A stretch of DNA of 44,317 nucleotides from Phaeoceros laevis (GCA_049999765.1 JBNGIQ010008739.1:1-44317); one strand, 5' to 3'. Shown: positions 21,480 to 33,182, numbered from the stretch's first letter. The notes: generated by a model not told the origin, from the sequence alone. Program-made: numbers and translations.

Positions 21480-21972
21480 GGCAACGAACTCTCCTCCCTC
21501 ATCCTGGCCATCCAGAAGGATGACGAGACCGGGGAGCTTCTGCACTACGCTGAAAAGCCAGACACCTTCGTCAGCGAGTGCATCAATTGTGGAGTCTAAA
21601 TCTTCACCTCCGAGATCTTCGCAGCCATTGAGGACGTCTCCAGCAGTGGCCCTAACAAGCCATGTCTGAGGCGCATGTCCAGTTTCGAGGCCCTGCAGTC
21701 CGCCACCAAGACCATGCCAACCGACTTCATCCGGCTGGACCAGGATATCTTGACTCCTCTGGCCGGGAAGCAGAAGCTCTACACCTATGAAACTGCAGAC
21801 TTCTGGGAGCAGATCAAGACACCAGGCATGGCCCTGCGCTCTTCTTCTCTCTACCTGGAACAGTACCGGCAGGTGCAACCTGACCTGCTGGCCAAACCAG
21901 GGGACGGGAAGAAAACTCCAACCATTGTGGGAGATGTTTACATCCATCCCTCTGCCAAGGTTCACCCCACTG
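21480..21972 (+). pseudogene. Fragment of GDP-mannose pyrophosphorylase alpha-like gene
   Basis: The plus strand encodes the middle of a GMPPA/KONJAC-type nucleotidyltransferase. Recognisable pieces are DETGELLHYAEKPDTFVS, INCGV, LAGKQKLYTYETADFWEQIK, PGMALRSSSLYLEQY and the start of the left-handed beta-helix region VGDVYIHPSAKVHPT. In the family these proteins regulate or support GDP-mannose synthesis for glycans and ascorbate. Here the frame has an in-frame TAA at 21597-21599, where the family has Tyr after INCGV. The N-terminal nucleotide-binding half is missing, and similarity ends abruptly at 21972 without a splice donor. No intron interrupts the fragment. It is a truncated copy, perhaps retroposed or captured; the 113-codon open frame from 21675 is unlikely to make a working enzyme. 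Confidence 0.85.
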
Positions 21973-22099
21973 GAAGCTGGCAAAACTCAAAGATGTGGGT
22001 TGATATTTCTTACTGACCTGGTTTCCCTGTTTTACAGCAGAAGAGGGCAGCCAAATGCAGGTGGCTAAATCCAATTTTAGATTTCGCCACTGTCTGCTG

Positions 22100-22970
22100 A
22101 CAGTGTTACGTTAAACTTTGCTTACCTCCTCAAGGCCTGCACGAGGGAGAGAGGTTCACTCCCTTGGAGAGCTCATTGCCGCCTGCCCATGGGCGACAAT
22201 GTTGCTTCCCAAGACCAGACGTAGGCGCAAGCATGCGTACAAGCAGCAACGGCATATTGCTACATTGCCCCCGTTGTAGAACTTTAACACCTTTCCGGTT
22301 TATACCCGGGTGAACTCACACTCTGGACTATTCTAAGAGTTTTACATGTACATGTTGGTTCAACTTTAGCGTCATCCCATATAATTTATGTACATGCAAC
22401 ATGGTCTCGAAGGTCTGAAGACAAAATTTTGCAAGCCCGTCATCCTCTAAAAACACAGATGACGGTCATCAGCATTTTTATCAAAATTCCAGTTGCTTGC
22501 CACCAGCAAGGGACTAACACGAGCAACGTCTATTTACAGTCGCGCTAAAAAGCTTGCTATATTTATTACGTGATTTGCTTGAGGTGAACTTTAGACTATA
22601 GAAGAAGAAGAAGAAGAAGCCTAGGCTTTCATTAGGTAATGAAAAGATCATAAAAGAAGGGAAGAGTAGCACTTAAAACAAAAATCAAGTGGTTTTTCTT
22701 TAGAAGTTAGAATAACATATATTTGTGAGATTATATACATAAGTGATGGCATACCTTAGTTCATAGCAAGCAATCCGATGATGGCTACTTAGAACTAGAC
22801 TTGGTCACGGCTAAGGTACATGCACATAGTGAGGGCAGTATTTTTTATTAGAATTGATTTCAACAACAAACAAGAGAACTAGCATTTTGTAGTACAACCG
22901 TCTTCTATGTGTTAAATTATATTTATACTCAGACTTAACAAGGACATGCATAGTGCTGTGTCATGCTGGC
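22100..22970. other. AT-rich intergenic stretch with (GAA)n
   Basis: No gene seen. A GAA microsatellite of six units lies at 22601-22619. The rest is AT rich and featureless. Confidence 0.45.
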
Positions 22971-24800
22971 CCCTGACCATGTTAAGGGTCGCTCGGAAAC
23001 TTAGTTACGGCAAGCGGGATTTAGTTATGTTTAGTTCACTTGCCATTTTGGGGTAGACGGCAGTGTGAATAGGGTGAAGGTAGTTCCGGTCTATTCGCAA
23101 TCCGGACGGATAGAAACGGTTGAATAGGCCACCGGTTACCACCGGTTTGTAACGACTTCACCGCTTACTTGGCGGAAGTATGCTTAAAAGGGGACGCCCG
23201 GCCGGAGGTCGGAGCGTGAAGTTGTGTTGTAAGCTTTTGTTCTCTGTGTGAGTTGTTTTAGAGGTGCTTGGAGGCTGGCGGCCTCGATTTTGTGTGTGTG
23301 TGCGTGAATTGGCGCCCTGAAGCTCTAGGCGAGGGCGGAGGGAGCTGTGGAGTGGAAGCAACTCGAGCGACATGCTGGTTCGGGGCAAACTGAGCGTAAA
23401 TGGGGACGCCCTTTGTTTGTGTTTCTTTGCATGATCGTCGGTTGATAAGAGTATGTGCGTGCGATAGTTAGGAGCTTTAGGAGGGAATTAGCACGGCGGG
23501 GACTTTGGTATCAGAGCCTAGGTTAGAGTTTTTCGTTGATCCTGAGAAGAATGGCATCAAATTTCGAGGAATTGGTGGACTTCCTGCAAGAAGTTTGGTG
23601 AATTGGGACTGTTTAGACTTTGAGGCTGCAGTCTGGTAGTGGAGTAACGGTTGCTAACGTTTGCCTCAACGTGTGGCTGTCCGGAAGCTGAGAAGTGATG
23701 GTTCCTCGCTAGGGAGATTAGAAGTGTGTGCATGTTTCGGATCTGGATCCTCTGGCTCGGGATTATGCTGGATCTGGGTCCATGGGGCATCTAACTGTCT
23801 GATCGTTGTTTGAAGGAAGGAAATATGCCTGATATCTGGTTCGAAGTGGTTTTTATCTGTGCAAGACACTTCACGAGACACGAGATGCGTGCGAGGACGG
23901 TGGAGGAGTTGATGAGAGACTTGTCATCTACCATGACTTTCGAACAGCTTACAAACGGGTGCAGATGTTTCGAGAGTGGAAACGGGCTGGGTTCACTCAC
24001 ATTTCGGGTCATTGATCTGACTGTAGATCCGAGGGATTTGTCTCGGTAGAGGTAGGGGAAGAGTGTTAGGGAGTAGTTGAGTGGAGTTGGAGGAAGATAA
24101 GAGTTGTAGTCATGGCGGAGCAATTTGCTGTGATATAATGTGTTTCTTGCATCAAATTTTGCGGATAGTTGCAGCTTCTACAGTAGCAGATCTTGAGGAG
24201 GCTGTTAGAATGGCCTTGTGTGAACTGGCGGTGGAAACACCCTGTGATTGCGTGATGGTGCATAAGCCATGGATCACCATAGTTTATGGCGTTGGTAGAC
24301 ATATAGACTTTAAGGAGTAGAGGCATTTACTGTCATAGGTAATGAATGTACATGTGGACACCGAGTAGAGGTGAGGGAGCGGTGGCTGATGCTGGAGGCA
24401 CTGATGATTCGGGAGAAAGTGTGTTGTTGGATGTGTTAGCCGGAGCAGAGGGAAGGTGGTCTAACTTCAACACTCCGGAGCTGGTGGCCTTCGCAGCACA
24501 CGAGATTTGGGAGTCAGAAGGGCAGCGGACAAGAAGGTCCGAGATAGTTATGGATGAGAGTATGCATAGGAGCAATCGTGGAGATTACTCCTCCCCATCG
24601 GCAGGGAGGGGTTATTCACCGCAGGATGCACGCTACAGTAGCAGGGCTTCTGCGGACCATGGTTCTGGCAGGGGAAACTCTACCATAAGAGCGAGGTGGG
24701 TGCACGCGCAGATGGCTAGCGGAGGACGAAGATTACCTGTCATGGATGGAGGAGAGTACATAAATTCAAAACTCAAATTCATGTCCTCCTAATTCACCTG
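22970..24800 (+). mobile_element. LTR-retrotransposon remnant (5' LTR, PBS and broken internal region)
   Basis: A 13-base primer-binding site at 23506-23518 implies a 5' LTR ending just before it. Upstream, cttaaaaggggacg at 23182-23196 resembles an LTR promoter, and the upstream boundary near 22980 is a guess. Downstream, short plus-strand frames at 23810-24049, 24081-24320 and 24346-24792 may be remains of gag, but none shows a recognised domain. No second LTR was found in the window. Confidence 0.4.
23506..23518 (+). other. Retrotransposon primer-binding site (tRNA-iMet type)
   Basis: TGGTATCAGAGCC is complementary to the 3' end of plant initiator tRNA-Met, the usual primer of plant Copia and Gypsy elements. 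Confidence 0.75.
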
Positions 24801-25738
24801 TGTTCTCTCCGTCCTCACATCTAGATTTGAGAAATTCATCCCAGAGGTCTTCCCAACGTTCCTCCTCTTCCTAAACCAGTACAATTTCTCCCAAATTTCC
24901 CTTCCCCCATAAGCGAATTGCCACATATGGTTATCAATTTCAGAATCAAATGCTCAAGAGTTCCGACCAGAAAGTAATTTGGGCCAAAGAGTTCAGAAAT
25001 TCGAGGCGCCATCCCACTCTGCGCCAAAGAGTTCTTGCAACTGCACTCCTTTTAGCATGACGTGGTGTTATGCATTTTGCGGTGCTGGTATCTTTAAAGC
25101 ACATGTTAAATGGATACGAAACAAAGTTGCAATCATTAAAGTTCTTCATATGTCTTATCCTACTACCATAGTGGGAGATAATTGCTTCACAATTAGAGAG
25201 TTGATGTGGGTCCCAAGAAAGAGCATTATCAGTTAAGCTCTCAATAGAGAAGCTAGCAGATCCGTTGTGATAACCGCTCATATCTGCACACATGCAAATA
25301 GATTATTGTTAATCAACGTGTGACTCATGCATGAAATGATATCCCCGGTCGGGCTATTCAATGGAACCATCATTTTGGGGTTGGTTTGTACAGTAACGGA
25401 ACAGTAGGTAGTGGGGGCTTTTGCGTCCGTTTAGACTTAGGGCAGAGGGAGAGGAGGTTAAGTTGGGGAAACTCGAAGGAGGGGAGACCTCATTTCTGGG
25501 CCTGGGAGTGACAAGAAGGGAAAGCGTGAGGTCGGGGGCATGGTGGACTGACTGTGGAGGCGAAGGGGAGGGTGGCCACAGCTCTGGGGAAAGCCAAGGG
25601 GGGAAGTGAGCGGGAGGGTGTCGCGGAGACGCGTTGGTGAGTACCAGGCCGCGTGGAAGAGCTCCAAGAGTAGCACGGACGGGAGGCCCGCTATGCAACC
25701 ATGGTCGCACGCAATTTTATATGAATGAAGGATTTTTC

Positions 25739-25751
25739 TGGTATCAGAGCC
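25739..25751 (+). other. Second retrotransposon primer-binding site (tRNA-iMet type)
   Basis: TGGTATCAGAGCC followed by aagttcg, again matching the 3' end of initiator tRNA-Met. Upstream sequence differs from that before the PBS at 23506, so this is likely a different element; its LTR would lie within about 25340-25735. The internal part was not recognised. Confidence 0.7.
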
Positions 25752-26007
25752 AAGTTCGCTGTGGATCATGTCTTGCGGATCTGGTGAAAATTGCTGTGTT
25801 GCAGGTGTTCCCGTAATGGTTCACGCGGATGGTAGCTGAAGCGGGTAAAGAGCCTTAAGGCTGTTGAGCTTTACGTTCCTGACACTCCAGACCAGAACTT
25901 GGATTTGGTGGACAATTTTGCAGACCAGACGCCCTTGGACGTGGCGTGGAGACAGCGGAAGCGGAGGGAGACCTATAAAGCGGTCCCCTGGAGTTATCCT
26001 GACGGAG

Positions 26008-26051
26008 GTATGAGAGGAGGCATGGGATCAGTCCCATGCCTCCTCTCATAC
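26008..26051. repeat. Perfect 20-bp-arm palindrome
   Basis: GTATGAGAGGAGGCATGGGA, a four-base TCAG loop, then the exact complement. Located in retroelement-derived DNA 260 bp after the PBS at 25739. Confidence 0.85.
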
Positions 26052-26106
26052 AAGGAGAGAAAAAATAAGAGAATTCCTAACTACTCGCGCGCATCCCGAC
26101 CCGCAC

Positions 26107-27493
26107 TTAGCGGGGCCCCAAGCGCACTAAGTCATCCCGACCAGGCGCTAGGGCACCCAACGCCTCCGGAGGTCTACCCGACCATTGCCGAACCAATGTC
26201 CCAGTCCAGACATCTCGCCATGAACCCTCCGGAGTCGTCGGAGAGACATTGCTAGATGCGGTGCCCAGAGAAGGACCAATCGAGACCGGCGCAGCATGAG
26301 CCGACAGAGAGCCTTGCGGAGACGCGCTCAAGTGCTGAGGAGGAGGAAGCCGCAACGCCGAGCAACTTCGTATCTGCGGCAGCCACGGGCGACAATAATT
26401 CCACCTAGCAGCGCAGGTGCTCAAAAACCCCGCCGCGATCCATTCCTTTGCTTGAAATTTCCCTGGTTTTCTTTCTTGGATCACTCGGCCCGCAGTGACC
26501 ACGCGAGACCACACCAGCTGAAGCAGCATCTGCAGGGGCCTGGGGTTATCGCCACCATAGATATTTGAAGACCAGGCCACCCATAGTTCGAAGATGACTG
26601 CAGACCATAGCGGAGGCCACCACTGTGCCTGGGCAAACGGACTATCCATGGCGAAATTGAGACCAAACAGGCAAGTGAAGACTTCCATTGAATTCGCTTT
26701 TGTCGTTGCAGCAGCCTTCGGGAGGCTTAACATCCAGCTTTGAATAGGTTTCCACACGTCCTGAGCGAACTCACACTCCGCGAACATGTGTCGACTCTTA
26801 TGTGTGCTATTACTGGAGCATCGTCCGTCGTCTGCATTCCCCTTCACCTGCAGCTTCCAGTAGCCCATTCCATCTATCACTGTTGGGGAGGGCTTTCTGA
26901 AAAAGCCTCCACACCGTGCCAGCAACTTTGGGTTCTATTCCTGGCGACTTCCAAAGCAGTCTGAGACACAACGCCTGGCTATGCTTTGATAATCCACAAC
27001 TCGGCGCAAACGCAGGTCTGCCTCTATCCCTGTATTTCTGCACCAGTAGATTGTAGATGTACACAGTCCTAAAGTTAAAGAACGAGGAGGCCTTCTTACC
27101 CTGATGGAATTTCGCAGGTGGCCACTGCCAGTGAGAGCTACCACCAACCTCCTGAGACCTGGCTACCCCATCCAGCCACACAATCTGGCCAGAATGCTCT
27201 TTCACTGCCACAAGAAGCTCAGATTGGACCACCCACTTCATCTTGTCATCTTGGAAAATCACCGGGATAGGGGTGAGTGACTCGGCTGCTATAATTTTCC
27301 TTCTGGAGGTGCGACGCAAGAAGACATGTCCAAGCTCATCTGTCCTGACTGTTTTGTATACCTGAACCTCCCAACCTAATTCCTTGCATGCTATAGTCAA
27401 AAAGACCTCTTTCTTTGCACTGTTGCTGTTGTCCGAGAAGATCAGACAACTGCAGTACCACTTATCCTTGGAGACAACTTCAGGAGTCTCCAT
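26107..27493 (-). pseudogene. LINE ORF2 C-terminal region with zinc-binding (zf-RVT) domain, frameshifted
   Basis: On the minus strand two overlapping frames (27493-26810, then 26925-26107) encode the end of a plant L1-type ORF2. The first contains FRTVYIYNLLVQKYRD and VWRLFQKALPNSDRW, the segment leading into the RT zinc-binding domain. The second contains HKSRHMFAECEFAQDVW, the H-x(n)-C core of zf-RVT, then a Trp-rich tail. A one-base shift within 26810-26925 separates them. The reverse transcriptase and endonuclease are absent upstream, consistent with a 5'-truncated insertion. Non-functional as it stands. Confidence 0.75.
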
Positions 27494-27499
27494 TGCTGC

Positions 27500-28215
27500 C
27501 TTGACTGCAGGCCTTGGTACTTTTTTTGGCTGATAGTTATTATATTAAGTTTCATACCCCTTTTTGAGTCTCAAATTCCTAGAAAAATTGGTATGACTGT
27601 ATTTCATTAAATATGTTATGTTCCCATGAGATGTGTCGTGTTCACACTAGAAATTAAGTGAGAAGGTGGAATAAATGATTCATCTAAATTATAGTAGTTA
27701 GAGACTACTTTGTCACACAAAAAGTTCAAAAGTAAGATGACCCATATGTATTATGTTTGTTGAACATTATTTGTTACATATTCTTGAACAATCCTTATTT
27801 CAAAATTGGTTTGAGATATCACATCATCAGTGTAGAATTTAGGGCTTTGGTTACAAGGTTGAGTTCAAACAGTGCGTGCGTGCGTACTTATGTTTTATTG
27901 AGCTAGCTGGTTAGAGGAAGATAAAANNNNNNNNNNGTGCGTACTTATGTTTTATTGAGCTAGCTGGTTAGAGGAAGATAAAATTTTGAATGTCGCGTAC
28001 GTGCTGGCCAGATGCCACATTGGAGAAGTTGTCAATTGATCCCACCAAAGCATACTCAAACATATACATCAAAGTTTAGTTTGCATAATATAAACGGATT
28101 AGTGCATGAGTAGTGCAATAAGAGAATTGTAATATATTTTCTTAGGAATTGTATTTTTCACACACTTGTTCTTACAACTTTGTTCAACTTCCTTGTTTCT
28201 TTGTTTATGACTTTT
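27500..28215. other. AT-rich intergenic region with assembly gap
   Basis: No gene seen. Ten N lie at 27927-27936. About 47 bp ending at aggaagataaaa just before the gap are repeated exactly after it (gtgcgtacttatgttttatt...), so the gap may be a failed overlap rather than missing sequence. Confidence 0.7.
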
Positions 28216-28415
28216 TATACATCAATACAAAGCATAACACAATACACATTTTAGTAAAATATGGTTAACCTGCCAATTCAAAATTAAGGAACATTTCCAC
28301 TGTAGCTTGAAAGAGCAGCACAAACACAAACTCAATGTACATGATTCAAACATCAAACAGTCTCCCCCACATAGCTTAATTAGCGATGTCAGGATGCTAG
28401 TCTTTCCGAGCAAAT

Positions 28416-29015
28416 TTATGACATTTTCCACTTCCTTGTCTTAAACAGACTATGACTCTGCCTAGGTGTTGCAGCTACGGTATCGTTAACTAGTGCTGCA
28501 CTAGTGGGCTGAGCAGGGCAGGAATCGCCATCGTTCATCTGCTTGAAGGTGATGTCGTAGACCAGACCACAATCGACCACCTTCAAAGCCGCGTGCGCAT
28601 GGTACGGGCAAATACGGAGGATCTCCCACGCAACGTACTGGACACACTTGAGGCATTGTTCGCTGGTGCTCATGGAAGCCTTGCGGCCGCCCAGCCCCGC
28701 GCAGAATAACGTGCCATTGTATGAGACCACCCAGTCGTCGATCTGCGACAGAACCGACGTATCGTGGGTGAAGCCCGGGAGCATGGGGTTGAAGAGAGGG
28801 GCTCCGTCGTTGCAAGTGAGTCGGAGAGCTTGCTCTACAAAATCGTAAAAGGATGGGTGTTGGGGTTGCGGCCCCGCACATGCCATGTCGGGCTCTAGAG
28901 CAGCTTCGGTGGAGCACAACATGACTCCTAGTCCAAGTGCAAATATAGTGACGAAAAAATTCCTTGCGAGCAGTGTAATGCAATAGAAGAAGTCTATATG
29001 CAAAAGATCCTTCAT
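28416..29015 (-). CDS. Secreted single-domain DUF26 (Gnk2/stress-antifung) protein
   Basis: Start at 29015 gives 199 residues; the frame is open to 29198, but the upstream 61 codons look like leader sequence. The new N-terminus carries a hydrophobic signal peptide (FFVTIFALGLGVMLCSTEA). One DUF26/Gnk2 domain follows: YDFVEQALRLTC near its start, then CAGLGG and QCLKCVQYVAWEILRICP, ending ALKVVDCGLVYD. The C-x2-C-x11-C-x12-C spacing fits the family. There is no transmembrane segment or kinase, so this resembles ginkbilobin-type secreted proteins rather than CRKs or PDLPs. Ginkbilobin-2 binds mannose and has antifungal activity; the same role here is an inference. A Ser/Arg/Lys tail of about 30 residues follows the domain. 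No intron is needed. Confidence 0.8.
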   Translation of the reverse strand: MKDLLHIDFFYCITLLARNFFVTIFALGLGVMLCSTEAALEPDMACAGPQPQHPSFYDFVEQALRLTCNDGAPLFNPMLPGFTHDTSVLSQIDDWVVSYNGTLFCAGLGGRKASMSTSEQCLKCVQYVAWEILRICPYHAHAALKVVDCGLVYDITFKQMNDGDSCPAQPTSAALVNDTVAATPRQSHSLFKTRKWKMS

Positions 29016-29199
29016 GACAACCAAAATGTTGTCAAACAAGTCAACTTGAGGCGTGGACACCATACATTTGAAAGGCTGCAAAGGTACAGTATCCTGCAAG
29101 TGTGCATTGAATTGACGCAGGAGCCTTCTTTCAACACTAGCTTGGATGAAATCCACATGGAAATTTGTCGTTTTCACTGACTTCTGCAATGGTAACAAG

Positions 29200-31380
29200 C
29201 ATATGGAAAAAATTCTTGCTGTTGTATGGGTTGTTGTGCAATTTTATTATCACGTATAGGTAGAATATGCTTCCATGTGGAATAGAGAGTAGAAGTGACT
29301 TCAGTTACGGTTTTTGTTTTGTGTCGACTTCACTGGAAAGAGAGGGAAAAGCAAGATGCAGAGGTAAGGTGTTGCAGAAGTTCTTTTGGGGAGCTACTGA
29401 ACTTGAACAATCAAGGGCCACTGCAAAGTTCAACACTTGGGCTGACCAGGTAGTGTGGTGGTGCAGAGAGTTGTTGAAACTGGACTTGTGTAGCGTTAGT
29501 GGCTTCCCGTTGACAACACGTTCTTACAGAATTACGACATAAAATTTTGAAGAGTAGCTTTTCATCGACAACAAATTTGTCCTGGAGCGTGTCACCGATG
29601 ACAATCTGTCCTTTTTCCACCAAAACAACAGAACAAAGAGACATTATCTAGACTATGCGCATGTGTAAGTTTTGGTATGGTCAGCAGAGCCCCAGAAGCT
29701 GGAGAGGTGGTGGGTTAGATAGATCCTCCCCAGGGGAGCACACACTTGGAAGACACACCTTTCCCAAAACCGTGGTATGCTCGGGGCTAGCGAAAGAGAA
29801 ATGAAAATTTCATTTAAGAGAAATGAAAATGGATCCACGTTCGTCTTGGGCTCATCAGCAGATGAGACAATCACTCTCAGTTAGTACGTCACGATTCGAG
29901 AGAGAGGACATTATTTTTCCTCTATCCTATTGTCCCATGGATGTGACCCGCTGAAATGGATTGCTTGCCTGCTGACTTGACTTGAGCGCAATATATCGTC
30001 GTTGACATGAACCCTTTTGCAAACATTCCACTTGCACGTTCGATCAGAGGACCGATGCAGCACTTCGTGCATCACCTACGCCATCCATTCAAGGAGCAAC
30101 ACACAAGCTTCAGCAAGATTGTCGAGAGTTTGACGTTTCAAAGTAGTGCACAGTGAACAAGCTAGGGCTGCCCAATTTCAGTTCTGTCCACGGTTGCCTT
30201 CGCAGCTCTACTTCTCAGTGGCCCAGAGCAAAGCCATTTCAAGATAACAGACCCGGTACACCTGTGCGAATTCCCAGAATACTTACTGCCAGACATGGTG
30301 TTCACTCAGTTATTGCTTGCACTTTTGCCCAATTTCCTTGCCAGGTCAAGGAGGGGCAACATCTCCCACCTGTCCTCTGACAGCAATCCCCAACTTGTAT
30401 CTGCACAGCACACAAACACTTACAAACTCAGCCCAATGTAATGCATCTCCATACATGAACACAAAAACACACTCAAGTGCACATACGTTGTGATGACTGG
30501 AAATATTGGGACAAGAACTCCAAAGACGTGATCACCGGAGGAAGAAACCAGCATCCTGTATTTCTTCGGTATTTAGAAATCGCAGTATCTGCAGTGCAGT
30601 GCTTCCACATGTGCAGTGAAACCCTTGCGCCACTCCTCACAATTGCCTTCGCTGAGCTCATCCTACCTCCATGTCTGTAAATTGAAGATAAAAGTGCATC
30701 GTCGCTGAAGTGGAGAAGCAACGCAGGCTAGTTTACATTGGTGGGCAAACTCTACTTGTCAGTTGCACACTGAGTGGTAGTGCACGCAGGCTTTTGCAAG
30801 ACCTCTCGATCATGCATGAAACAGGAGCAGTACTTGGAACAGCAAGGCATCATTACCTCTGATGGCTCTATTGGTTGACATACAACAGGGCAGGAGACAA
30901 AAACGGGTGCGAAATCCATACAGCCAGTAGCATCCACGCTTCCAGCCCTGGCAGCCTCGTGTGAAATCTACACATCAAGCCACATCGAATCCACCAGTTA
31001 TTGCATGCAGTACTTAAAGTCTGAGTCTGATACCCTGGCTCATGCACACCCTGGCTTGGCAGCTGCCAACCACGCAAAGCGGTCCACCCTGGCTATGGGT
31101 TTTGATAGCAGGCTGCAGAAGAGGGTTTGTCATGTCACACTCCTAAACCAGAACTAGGACCAGGACCAGAACTAAAACTAGAACCAGAAATATGAAATCA
31201 AACTAATACACTGATCTCAAATGGCAAGGTGCTAGGACTCTTGGTGGATTTCTTGGTGACATGCTCTCACCTTCCGTGAGCGTGCACGCGGAGCGCGAGA
31301 GGGAGTGCGACTGCACACGAGCGCGGGGTAAGAATAAAGGCAGTCCTGGAGTTTAACCCCAAACCTGCCCTTCCCAAGAA
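29200..31380. other. No gene resolved
   Basis: Several short frames (for example 29267-29542 plus) lack recognisable domains. A low-complexity (a)accagaacta run lies at about 31145-31190. Composition is mixed; nothing is supported. Confidence 0.4.
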
Positions 31381-31415
31381 CCCAACCACATGGCTACTCC
31401 ATTACTTAGTTGCAC

Positions 31416-31525
31416 GAAACGCGTTTCGGGCTATGCCGAAACGCGTTGCGTCCGAAACGTTATGTCTGAAACGCGTTCCGTCCGAAACGTTCGGTCCAAA
31501 ACGCGTTCCGTCCGAAACGCACGGG
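31416..31525. repeat. 30-bp CpG-rich tandem repeat (three units)
   Basis: Units start gaaacgcgtt(g/c)cgtccgaaacg at 31438, 31468 and 31498; the last is slightly shortened. A palindromic gaaacgcgtttc precedes them at 31416-31427. The period is divisible by three, so the plus frame encodes a ten-residue repeat like ETRSVRNVRS, probably by chance. Confidence 0.8.
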
Positions 31526-31666
31526 ATGGGTTGAAAGTAATTAAAAGTTATTGGAGTATAAAAAAAAGTTAAAAGCGGTAGCGAAACGTTTGGGGCGCTC
31601 TCCCCTCCGTCCGTGTGGGCAGCCGCATGGAGCGCGGCCTGCGGCTATTAAAAGACGTGTGAAGTT

Positions 31667-31699
31667 CCTCCTCGTAGCGGGAAGCCCGCTACGAGGAGG
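31667..31699. repeat. Perfect 15-bp-arm palindrome
   Basis: CCTCCTCGTAGCGGG, three bases aag, then the exact complement CCCGCTACGAGGAGG. Confidence 0.85.
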
Positions 31700-33180
31700 G
31701 TCTCGGGTACATACATTGCTCGGATGGTGCCAGGACGCATCAAGAGCTTTTCCAAGACCACGGCTTTTCCCTTGTTGAACGTCGAGACCTGGACTGCCGT
31801 GACAAGGACAATGTCAAGGCGCACCAAGACCGTTGCTCCACTGCAGGAACGCCTGTTGATTCAAAACGGCGTAACCGGTACGGCAGGCAGGTGACTTGTG
31901 TCCGACACATCCTTGAAGCCTGTAAAAAGGAGGCGAGGAAGCAGTAAGGAATTTGCAACAAAAATGTTCACAATTCACCAGAACTAGTTACAATCAGGTG
32001 CTCACAGGCGAGGAAGCAGACCTGCTCAACTTCACATGGATAAGAAGTGTCGACTATTGTGGCCATGGCGGATCATGGCCTGCTCTGCACATCGTGCCTT
32101 CAAAGCAACAGCTGCAGGCAGTCTGTCCTACGCAGACGTTGGAGGTGGTGAACTCTGGGTCAACCTTTTGAAAGCAACCTTGAAGGTAGGCAGATATTTC
32201 CTTTTCTTCCTCAAGTCTCCTAAAGACAGCTTCCGCGCCAAGTGTGGGCTTGACGCTGCCAGTAAATTGCGAATTGTGACAGATGACTGAGACACCTGCG
32301 TGCTGGTTTCAGGTTGGGCTTGCCCCTAGGAGCTGGACTGACTACCTGCATCTAACTGACTCCCCCAAATTAGCAATGTCCTTCAGGGGGATTAGGGCAG
32401 TTCGGAATCATCACCAGAGCTCGCATTATCCTTGAGCCTGCACCAAGCAGAGTATGTCCCCGAGGACCGCAGCCAGCTACCCCTGCTGAAGTGATTGCTG
32501 GTTTTTCCAGATACTCCATGCTGTGTATTGGATGCCTTGTGGCCAGTGCGCATTTCTTTCTCGTTTGTACGCGTGCCTGTCTGTGGAGATGGGCCTGGTC
32601 AGACCTAGTTCCTCACAGCGATCCAGTAAGTTGTAGCAGCCATTGTGAAGCAAAGCAGCCAATGATCCGTCAACTGACTCCCCTGTGGCATGACTGCTCT
32701 TCTAGGTCAGGTGGATAAGAGCAGTATACTCGGACTTTGCGAAATTGCCCCTCCTAAACAAGGCGGTCTTCAGCAAGCTGAGGGAGGGCAGTCTGAACAA
32801 CCCCCTGCTCGTCTACCCAGTCAACAAAAAGAAGTAAGCTTCTGTGCGGCACCACGTCTGTCCGCATAACCGCATAAGTTTCAGTCTCAAAAAAAGTGTG
32901 TGCTGCTCCGGGCTGAAGGAAATGGCTGGGCCTTCCCTTACAGTCGTTGTTGTGATCTGGAGCAGGTGGTTGAGTAGCTCCTCTGCAGTGCTACCCAAAG
33001 GCAGCATCAAACTGTGGTTTTTTTTTCCATGTTATGCTGCCACTTCGTACCCACATTGAAGCATTGCAACCTTTTGGCCGCTATGTTTGAGACATCGCTG
33101 ACTCTTGTAAATGTTACATACTGTTCATCGTGGCTTTTGCTGACTTTTGTGTGTGTGTTGGATATGTGCAGGTTAGTAAT
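31700..33180. other. No gene resolved
   Basis: A plus frame near 32100-32290 (with SYADVGGGELWVNLLKATLK) and another near 32718-32836 (DFAKLPLLNKAVF, SLNNPLLVYPVNKKK) have protein-like composition but no partner exons or recognised domain. They may be degraded exons. Confidence 0.3.
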
Positions 33181-33182
33181 CC

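Noticed and set aside
21378-21983. 201-codon minus-strand frame
   Set aside because: It is the antisense shadow of the GMPPA-like fragment, whose plus-strand protein matches a known family.
23158-23388. 76-codon minus ORF near the LTR promoter-like site
   Set aside because: Low-information frame inside the presumed LTR.
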